NCBI GenBank assembly: GCA_020432595.1
Contig: JAGQGA010000370.1
Span: 1-5,857 of the forward strand
DNA from: Anaerolineales bacterium
GTDB taxonomy: Bacteria; Chloroflexota; Anaerolineae; Promineifilales; Promineifilaceae
DNA length: 5,857 nucleotides
Reading direction: 5' to 3'
Both the position numbers and the translations under genes were made by a program. Positions 1 through 5,150 of this stretch are shown piece by piece. The notes beneath the pieces were generated by a model. It saw nothing but the letters and a program-made list of their open reading frames with translations. It did not search any database and had not been told where the DNA came from. Within the stretch, counting starts at the first letter, position 1. Every line of letters starts with the position of its first letter.

Positions 1-2
1 TG

Positions 3-2144
3 TGGCAAAACCCCGATCTGGTCAACCAGCGCGTCAACGCCTTTCGCACCACGCTCGATGAGGCACTCGATGGCAACCCCGCTGCCCTCCTTCCCTCCAT
101 CCTTGGCGTGGTCAAAATGTTTACCATCGAAGGCGACCAGGAATGGCGCTACCATGTCGCTGGCGAACCAGTGTTTGATTGGGTGACGGGGTTGTTTTTT
201 TATGGCGGCGTTATGTGGGCGGTTTTTTGCATCTTTACAAGCAGGGGAGCAGGGGAGCAAGGGGGCAGGGGTGAAAACGAACCTACCCTACTCGCCTGCT
301 CCTTTGCCCCCCTGCTCCTTTTCTGGCTGGCTGCCATGCTTGGCCCCAACGCCATTTTGGAAGCCAACTCCTCCTTTTTGCGGGCGGCGGGGGCGATGGT
401 GCCGGTGTATTTGTTAACGGCCGTTTTCCTCGACCACACCCTCACCTACACCACCACCCGCTGGCCGCAAACAACCCGCCTCTGGCCGTTGCTGCTGACT
501 GCTGGCTTTGCCCTCACCCTGCTCAATACCTGGCAGCAATACTTTGTCCGCTGGGCCAACAACCCCGACGTGCGCGAGATCTATCAGGCTGATTTGGCGG
601 CGATGGGGCGTTACCTCAACGAAAACCCACCTCCGCCCAACACCCGCGTCTACATCGGCCACCCCCGTGCCTACGATGCCGCCCCGCGTGATTTTGCCTA
701 CCACACCCGCCGGCCCGTAAGCTGGTTTGTTCCAGCCAATGGGATTGCGTGGAGCGACCAACCCGCTTGGTATTTGCTGCCTGCCGATGAGCCACCCCCA
801 GCGGCACTAACGGAAGTGGCGACGGCAATGCCTATCCCTTATTCCGACGGCGACCCGGCTTTTGTCCGCTATGATACGACCCTGTGGGATGTTGAGCCAG
901 CCGCGCCGCTGCAAGCCACCTTTGCCAACGGGCCAACCCTGGTGGGCTACACGCTGCCGGATGAACTGCTTCGCGGCGATAAGCTAACGGCCGTTTTCCA
1001 CTTCCAAATCCCCGACCCCGCCCCTAACCTGCCCAACAGCCTCACCTACGTCCGCACCCAACTGCTGGACGACAGCGGCAACGTCTGGGCCGAAAGCAGC
1101 GAACTGCTCACCTATCCACAGGCCAATTGGCAGGCGGGGGACAGGTTTGGGCAAACGGCCGTTCTCACCCTGCCCGGCGGAATGCCCCCCGGCCAAGCCC
1201 AGTTCCGCATTGATTTGCACGATGGCGACGGCACGCTCTTTGCCCTGTCTGGTGAAAACCGCACGGCTCTGCTGCCCATCCGCAGCCGCCCCTTGGCTGA
1301 CTTCACCCCACCCACCGATGCCCTCATTTTTGACCAAACCCTGATGCTGCAAAGTGCCACCTTTAGCAGTCTGCTTACCCCTGGCCTCGACATCAACATG
1401 GCACTCAATTGGGTGGCGTTGCAGCGTCCCACCACCGATTACGCTCTCAAGCTCCAACTTGCCGACCCCGACACAGGCGAATCAATTCTTGAGCAAACGT
1501 TCGACATTTGGATCGGCCGCTATCCAACCTCGCGCTGGCAACTACATGAGCCGGTAACCAGCCTGCACCAGTTCCACGTTCCGGCCGATTTGGTGATTGG
1601 GGTGGAGCCGGTGCTGAAGGTGTGGTTGTTGACACCAGAAGCTGGTGTAGGGGAAACGGCCGTTTCCATCACCCAGGGCAACAACATCCTCGCCACCATG
1701 CAGCTTGACCAACGCCAGCGGCTCTACACCCCTCCACCCATCTCCCATCCCCTTACCGCCCAATTTGGCGATGCCATCCAACTGCTCGGCTACGACCTGC
1801 AAACCGATTCCGAAGCCCTACATCTCACGCTTTACTGGCAAGCCCTAGCAACCCCCGCCACCAACTACACCGTTTTCAACCATTTGGTAGACAGCAACGG
1901 CCAAATCATTGCCCAGCTAGACAGCCCCCCCAGCGGCGAGGGTTGGCTTACGGCTACCTGGCTACCGGGCGAAATCGTTGTTGACCAGCGCACCATTCCG
2001 CTAAATGGGGTGTCGGCCGGCGACTACACCCTGCTGCTGGGTCTTTACAGTTCCAGCGGTGGCGAACGGCTGCCAGTGAAAGCCGAGGGGCAACCTCAGC
2101 CTGATAACCAACTGCGCCTGGTTCAAGAGGTGCTCTCTCCATAG
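3..2144 (+). CDS. GT39-type membrane glycosyltransferase, C-terminal part (5' partial)
   Basis: The frame is open to the left edge, giving 713 codons from the first complete one. A GTG at 108 is only an internal codon, because family-like sequence (NQRVNAFRTTLDEAL) precedes it. The stretch GVVKMFTIEGDQEWRYHVAG, followed by a hydrophobic segment, resembles the middle of ArnT/PMT-like GT39 proteins, which move sugars from polyprenyl-phosphate donors to acceptors on the outer membrane face. The catalytic acidic loop would lie upstream and is not visible. Membrane segments are seen at about residues 60-78, 96-115, 129-143 and 160-180 (numbered from base 3). About 530 residues without membrane segments follow, probably extracytoplasmic, in three beta-rich modules near residues 305-425, 437-550 and 579-710. 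The loop between the first two visible segments is encoded by a G-rich tandem repeat. Four AACGGCCGTT palindromes lie inside the gene. The membrane enzyme class is fairly secure; the donor and acceptor are unknown. Confidence 0.72.
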   Translation, partial: WQNPDLVNQRVNAFRTTLDEALDGNPAALLPSILGVVKMFTIEGDQEWRYHVAGEPVFDWVTGLFFYGGVMWAVFCIFTSRGAGEQGGRGENEPTLLACSFAPLLLFWLAAMLGPNAILEANSSFLRAAGAMVPVYLLTAVFLDHTLTYTTTRWPQTTRLWPLLLTAGFALTLLNTWQQYFVRWANNPDVREIYQADLAAMGRYLNENPPPPNTRVYIGHPRAYDAAPRDFAYHTRRPVSWFVPANGIAWSDQPAWYLLPADEPPPAALTEVATAMPIPYSDGDPAFVRYDTTLWDVEPAAPLQATFANGPTLVGYTLPDELLRGDKLTAVFHFQIPDPAPNLPNSLTYVRTQLLDDSGNVWAESSELLTYPQANWQAGDRFGQTAVLTLPGGMPPGQAQFRIDLHDGDGTLFALSGENRTALLPIRSRPLADFTPPTDALIFDQTLMLQSATFSSLLTPGLDINMALNWVALQRPTTDYALKLQLADPDTGESILEQTFDIWIGRYPTSRWQLHEPVTSLHQFHVPADLVIGVEPVLKVWLLTPEAGVGETAVSITQGNNILATMQLDQRQRLYTPPPISHPLTAQFGDAIQLLGYDLQTDSEALHLTLYWQALATPATNYTVFNHLVDSNGQIIAQLDSPPSGEGWLTATWLPGEIVVDQRTIPLNGVSAGDYTLLLGLYSSSGGERLPVKAEGQPQPDNQLRLVQEVLSP
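240..271 (+). repeat. Four-unit AGCAGGGG tandem repeat with G-quadruplex pattern
   Basis: Four adjacent 8-bp units are present: AGCAGGGG, AGCAGGGG, AGCAAGGG and GGCAGGGG. The G tracts at 244-247, 252-255, 261-265 and 268-271 are separated by loops of 4, 5 and 2 bases, which fits a canonical four-tract G-quadruplex pattern on the coding strand. The repeat is in frame with the GT39 gene and encodes a Gly/Glu/Arg-rich polar loop (RGAGEQGGRGENEP) between two membrane segments. From memory, similar octamer-like repeats are scattered through some cyanobacterial and Chloroflexota genomes; I could not check this. Confidence 0.85.
254..318. repeat. Imperfect inverted repeat (G-rich/C-rich arms)
   Basis: The G-rich arm 254-273 pairs with the C-rich arm 299-318: 16 of 20 positions are Watson-Crick and two more are G-U in RNA. 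The intervening segment is 25 bases. The left arm overlaps the octamer tandem repeat. The right arm (CTGCTCC then TTGCCCCCCTGCTCC) looks like a degenerate copy of the same repeat in the opposite orientation. The pair spans the loop and the start of the second visible membrane segment of the GT39 protein. Confidence 0.7.
416..425. repeat. AACGGCCGTT palindrome, copy 1
   Basis: This is a perfect 10-bp palindrome inside the GT39 gene. It is read ACG GCC GTT and contributes Thr-Ala-Val within the third visible membrane segment (YLLTAVFLD). Confidence 0.9.
986..995. repeat. AACGGCCGTT palindrome, copy 2
   Basis: A perfect copy in the first beta-rich module of the GT39 protein, read as Thr-Ala-Val in DKLTAVFHF. 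It shares the 14-base context TAACGGCCGTTTTC with copy 1. Confidence 0.9.
1154..1163. repeat. AACGGCCGTT palindrome, copy 3
   Basis: A perfect copy in the first beta-rich module, read as Thr-Ala-Val in GQTAVLTL. Confidence 0.9.
1652..1667. repeat. AACGGCCGTT palindrome, copy 4, extended to 16 bp
   Basis: The core at 1655-1664 is extended to the perfect 16-bp palindrome GGAAACGGCCGTTTCC. It is read as Thr-Ala-Val in GETAVSIT, near the junction between the second and third beta-rich modules. Confidence 0.9.
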
Positions 2145-2170
2145 CCAGGAAAAAGGGCTTGGGGTTGAAA

Positions 2171-2201
2171 GGGAAACGGCCGTTTCCCAGACGGCCGTTT
2201 C
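2171..2201 (+). repeat. Intergenic tandem pair of the palindrome; hairpin
   Basis: The first copy is the perfect 18-bp palindrome GGGAAACGGCCGTTTCCC (2171-2188). A second, nine-of-ten copy is at 2191-2199. In RNA, 2173-2183 can pair with 2191-2201 over 11 perfect base pairs around a 7-base loop (TTCCCAG). It begins 26 bases after the GT39 stop, so it may end or protect that transcript. No T run follows, so it is not a classical intrinsic terminator. Confidence 0.75.
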
Positions 2202-2270
2202 ACCACAAGTCAGTGGTAAATTTCACACCAAAGCGGGATGAGGTTGGAAGGGGAATGGGCATCATAAATA

Positions 2271-2507
2271 GTGACCCTTATCAGAATGTTTTTTGACGAC
2301 CATAATCCTTCCCACATTCATGTTGAATATTCGGGGAAGAAGGCAAATTTTGATTTTAATGGGAATGTAACCAAGGGCGATTTGAATTCGAGAACCGCAA
2401 CTAAACTTGTCCGTGAATGGATTGACCTGCATGTTCTTGAACTCGAAGAATGTTGGAAACTGGCGCAGGAAAGCAAACCGATTGGGAAAATCCCTCCTTT
2501 AACGTGA
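2271..2507 (+). CDS. DUF4160 family small protein
   Basis: This 78-residue protein matches the DUF4160 pattern: an aromatic strand followed by DDHNPSHIHVEY, a strand-rich middle, then VREWIDLHVLELEECW with the conserved Trp pairs, and an IGKIPPL tail. The family is small and widespread, and its function is not established. GTG 2271 is the first start after an in-frame TAA at 2265-2267; ATG 2286 is the alternative. The nearest Shine-Dalgarno-like run (GGAAGGGG, 2246-2253) is 17 bases before the GTG, which is too far to be ideal. Family members as I recall them start with several extra residues of the MPxIxxFxGI type. These are missing here, so the 5' end may be damaged. The gene is AT-rich (about 40% GC in sampled lines) next to a GC-rich neighbour. 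A DUF2442 remnant follows after 10 bases. Confidence 0.75.
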   Translation: MTLIRMFFDDHNPSHIHVEYSGKKANFDFNGNVTKGDLNSRTATKLVREWIDLHVLELEECWKLAQESKPIGKIPPLT

Positions 2508-2510
2508 GGT
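2505..2510 (+). promoter_or_regulatory. Shine-Dalgarno-like site for the DUF2442 remnant
   Basis: TGAGGT overlaps the DUF4160 stop codon and lies 7 bases before ATG 2518. It is evidence that ATG 2518 was once the translated start of the second gene of the pair. Confidence 0.5.
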
Positions 2511-2517
2511 TAAAATC

Positions 2518-2615
2518 ATGTCGAACATGAACGATATTATAAAGCTAATAATACCTTCCATATCCTATTTGATGATGGCGTGGCTGGGGATGTTGATCTA
2601 ACGGAATTTACATAG
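2518..2615 (+). pseudogene. DUF2442 remnant, frameshifted and truncated
   Basis: ATG 2518 opens with MSNMNDIIK in one frame, which then runs out as a 27-codon ORF without family resemblance. In another frame (2544-2612) the sequence reads ANNTFHILFDDGVAGDVDLT and then EFT. It matches the DUF2442 core of a strand followed by F-D-D-G-V, G, V-D-L. Restoring one lost base near 2538-2546 joins the two parts into a plausible family N-terminus. TAG 2613-2615 and TAA 2619-2621 then stop it at about 33 residues, against roughly 80 in family members. The downstream frames do not show the expected C-terminal half. DUF2442 genes commonly sit directly after DUF4160 genes, which supports the assignment. 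An assembly error could explain the frameshift but not easily the missing second half. Confidence 0.6.
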
Positions 2616-2832
2616 ACCTAAATCGGTTCCTTTCGGCAGTGGGGCAACCATTTGCTCGATTGCTTGTTGCATTTGATAATTGTGCTTCTAGGTATGTTGG
2701 GACTGATTATTTCCACACACCAGGTTCTCTTAACAATTGTAATGGTGAATTTAACTGACTTCAGTACAATAGTAACTGGCTTTGTATATGCCAAACTAGG
2801 CTCTGCAAGACAAAGGGCAGGGGCAACGGTTA
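2616..2832. other. AT-rich region without a convincing gene; kinase leader
   Basis: About 217 bases at roughly 35-43% GC in sampled lines separate the DUF2442 remnant from the kinase gene. Open frames here are short, overlap the kinase, and match no family I know. A weak -10-like TACAAT is at 2765-2770, but the hexamer 16 bases upstream (TGGTGA) is a poor -35, so no promoter is asserted. The kinase promoter would be expected in this stretch. Confidence 0.5.
2819..2823 (+). promoter_or_regulatory. Shine-Dalgarno site of the hybrid kinase
   Basis: AGGGG ends 9 bases before ATG 2833, the first usual start codon after the in-frame TAG at 2797-2799. It supports the chosen start. Confidence 0.55.
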
Positions 2833-5076
2833 ATGAGCAGCATAAATCAGCAAGAATCAACAACACAAGAGCTACCAGAACGTCTTTCCTGTCTCCAGGC
2901 TGAATTGGAGCAGGCTCGTGCTCGGCTGACCAAGGTGCAGGAACGGTATGAATTGGCAAGCCAGGCGGGGCGTACTGGGGCATGGGATGCAGATTTGCGG
3001 ACGGGAACACTGTATATTGACCCGCTTTTGCGTCAGTCGCGCAATATTCCGCATGGGCAAACACCCACGTTAACGGCGTTTTTAACGGCCGTTCATCCCG
3101 CCGACCTTCTCGTAGTTAGCCAGGCCGTTTCCGCCTTTCTCCGTGGAACCACAAGCGACTACCAGATTGAACACCGCAATCTTTTGGACGATGGTTCCGT
3201 CCGCTGGGTGGCCGTTCACGCCATCGCCCTGCGCGACAAAGACGGTTTTCCCTACCGTCTCGTAGGCACCGAAACCGACATTACTGACAAGCGCAACGCT
3301 GAACTAGCGTTACAAATAGCCAAAAGCGAACTGGAGCAGCGGGTTGAACAGCGAACGGCCGATTTGGAGCAGATCAACAACGCGCTGAAAAAAGAGATCG
3401 GCCGGCACGAGCAAGCCCGCGACAATCTGCGTCAAAGCGAAGACAGTCTGCGCCGCTTATATCTCATCACCATTGACCGTACCACCAGCTACGCAGAAAA
3501 AGTTGAACGGCTGCTGGCCCTAGGCTGCGATCTTCTGCAAATGGAAACCGGGATGCTCTCCCGCGTGACGAACAACGATTACGAACTCCTCCACGTGCGT
3601 TCGCCTTCTCCCATGAAACCCGGCATGGTCTTGCCGCTGGACATGACCTACTGCGAACTACTGCTCACCATTCCGCCTGACCAATGGCCGCTTACATTTG
3701 TCAACATTGGTCAGTCAGAGCAAGCGTATCACCCTGCCTATCAAAATTTCCGGCTGGAAGCCTATATTGGCTTGCCCATCATCGTTCGCGGCCGTCCTTA
3801 TGGCACGCTCAATTTTTCCTCCGCCTCGGTACGCAACGAGCCATTCACCAGCACCCAGAAAGGCATGATTCAATTAATGGGGCAGTGGCTCACAACCGAA
3901 CTGGAGCGGCAGCAGTTAGAAGCCGAGTTCCGCCAATCGCAAAAAATGGAGGCCATTGGGCAGCTTACCAGCGGTGTCGCCCACGATCTCAACAATTTGC
4001 TCACTATCATTACCGGCTACAGCGACCTGCTAACCGAACCAGAGTTGGGGCTAAGCGGTAGCCCGCTCCGCTATGCCCGCGCCATTCGGGATGCCGGGCA
4101 TCAGGTGAGCGAATTGACTAACCAGTTACTCATCTTTAGCCGGGCACAAGAGCAGGAACTGCAAATTTTGCAGTTGAATGAGATCATTATCAAAACCAAG
4201 AGCATGATTGAGCGGTTAATTGGCGAGAACATCATTGTCGCCACCGAACTGGCACCCAATTTGGGCAACATCAAGGCTGATCCGGTGCAAATTAACCAGA
4301 TACTTGTGAATTTAGCCGTTAATGCCCGTGATGCCATGCCCAGTGGGGGGCAACTACTCATCGCCACCAGCATGGTTACAACAGATAATGACGCAACCAT
4401 CATTGATACAGCTTTATTAAGCCCCGGTCAATATGTTTTGCTCACGGTGAGCGATACGGGTGTGGGCATGGCACCAGAAACGCAAGCTAAAGCGTTTGAG
4501 CCGTTTTTTACAACAAAGGAAAAGGGCAAGGGCACAGGGTTAGGTCTTTCCACCGTCTATAGCATTGTGATGCAAACGGGCGGCAAGGTGTATTTGGAAA
4601 GCGAACCTGGGTCTGGGACAACTTTTCAGATTTATTTCCCCACGATGGCAAGCTATGAAGTGGTGGAAAAACAGGAAGAGATTGTTGAAGGTTTGCCGCC
4701 GATGGCAGTGGGGCATGAAGTGGTGCTGCTGGTTGAAGACCGGGAAAGCGTGCGCGAATTCGTGCAGGAGGTGCTGCTGGATGCTGGTTACACAGTTCTG
4801 GTGGCTGAAGATGGGATGCAGGCGGTTTCACTGTTCAATGATTATGCTGAACCGATTGATTTGCTGCTGACGGATGTGATTATGCCGGGGATGAATGGGG
4901 CGGAACTGGCTTCGTTCTTGCTGGATTTGTCGGCAGGGTTGAAGGTGCTGTATATGTCGGGCTATACGGATGCGATTTCATTGCAAACGGCGCATCCGGG
5001 GCAGAAACATTTCTTGCATAAGCCGTTTATGCCGCATGATTTGCTGTGGTCGGTGCGTCAGGCGTTGGATGATTAG
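2833..5076 (+). CDS. Soluble hybrid sensor histidine kinase (PAS-GAF-HisKA-HATPase-REC)
   Basis: This 747-residue protein has no membrane segment, so it probably senses an intracellular cue. Order: short coiled coil (about 15-38); PAS of the PAS_3 type (39-152, ending [16 protein letters not shown]); coiled coil (155-210); GAF-like domain (about 213-360); HisKA with H-box [10 protein letters not shown] and phosphoacceptor His384; HATPase (about 480-603) with N-box Asn497, G1 box DTGVGM at Asp541, [18 protein letters not shown], and G2 around Gly567-Leu572; receiver (629-745) with acidic pair Glu635-Asp636, phosphoacceptor Asp681 ([13 protein letters not shown]), Ser709 and Lys730. All residues needed for autophosphorylation and transfer to the receiver are present. 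The AHDxNN H-box with a C-terminal receiver recalls CckA-like hybrid kinases that feed a phosphotransfer protein. No such protein or output regulator is adjacent, so the kinase is an orphan in this window. The ligands of PAS and GAF cannot be read from the sequence. Confidence 0.95.
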   Translation: MSSINQQESTTQELPERLSCLQAELEQARARLTKVQERYELASQAGRTGAWDADLRTGTLYIDPLLRQSRNIPHGQTPTLTAFLTAVHPADLLVVSQAVSAFLRGTTSDYQIEHRNLLDDGSVRWVAVHAIALRDKDGFPYRLVGTETDITDKRNAELALQIAKSELEQRVEQRTADLEQINNALKKEIGRHEQARDNLRQSEDSLRRLYLITIDRTTSYAEKVERLLALGCDLLQMETGMLSRVTNNDYELLHVRSPSPMKPGMVLPLDMTYCELLLTIPPDQWPLTFVNIGQSEQAYHPAYQNFRLEAYIGLPIIVRGRPYGTLNFSSASVRNEPFTSTQKGMIQLMGQWLTTELERQQLEAEFRQSQKMEAIGQLTSGVAHDLNNLLTIITGYSDLLTEPELGLSGSPLRYARAIRDAGHQVSELTNQLLIFSRAQEQELQILQLNEIIIKTKSMIERLIGENIIVATELAPNLGNIKADPVQINQILVNLAVNARDAMPSGGQLLIATSMVTTDNDATIIDTALLSPGQYVLLTVSDTGVGMAPETQAKAFEPFFTTKEKGKGTGLGLSTVYSIVMQTGGKVYLESEPGSGTTFQIYFPTMASYEVVEKQEEIVEGLPPMAVGHEVVLLVEDRESVREFVQEVLLDAGYTVLVAEDGMQAVSLFNDYAEPIDLLLTDVIMPGMNGAELASFLLDLSAGLKVLYMSGYTDAISLQTAHPGQKHFLHKPFMPHDLLWSVRQALDD
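3084..3093. repeat. AACGGCCGTT palindrome, kinase copy
   Basis: A perfect copy in the PAS-coding part of the kinase, read as Thr-Ala-Val in [10 protein letters not shown] degenerate AACGGCGTT lies just upstream at 3072-3080, and an eight-of-ten version (AACGGCCGAT) is at 3354-3363. Confidence 0.9.
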
Positions 5077-5104
5077 GCCGCGTTTGTCTGAGTTTTTTAG
5101 GTAT

Positions 5105-5134
5105 GGGGTCAGCTTGGGTAGCTGGCCTTTTTTT
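5105..5134 (+). terminator. Intrinsic terminator of the hybrid kinase gene
   Basis: GGTCAGCT (5107-5114) pairs with AGCTGGCC (5120-5127): eight base pairs including one G-U, around a TGGGT loop, followed directly by seven T residues (5128-5134). It starts about 30 bases after the kinase stop codon and is a textbook Rho-independent structure on the + strand. Confidence 0.85.
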
Positions 5135-5150
5135 GTGCGGGTGATGGCAG

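Noticed and set aside
240..318. CRISPR-like or insertion-sequence repeat
   Set aside because: The units are only 8 bp, adjacent without spacers, and no transposase or target duplication is visible.
984..1457. 157-codon open frame on the minus strand
   Set aside because: It lies entirely antisense to the glycosyltransferase, and its Gly/Val/Gln-rich translation is typical of antisense GC-rich coding DNA.
2518..2601. 27-residue hydrophobic small protein starting at ATG 2518 with a ribosome site
   Set aside because: The start and ribosome site are better explained as the original DUF2442 start; the hydrophobic end arises from reading the DUF2442 core in a shifted frame.
2765..2770. TACAAT as a -10 element for the kinase
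   Set aside because: The hexamer at the right distance upstream is a poor -35, and AT-rich DNA yields such matches easily.
2652..2903. Open frame with a hydrophobic N-terminal half
   Set aside because: It starts at TTG, has no clear ribosome site, overlaps the well-supported kinase gene, and resembles no family. The hydrophobicity follows from T-rich sequence.
2618..3064. 148-codon open frame on the minus strand
   Set aside because: Its translation is low in family-like patterns and covers the kinase N-terminus on the opposite strand; it is a shadow.
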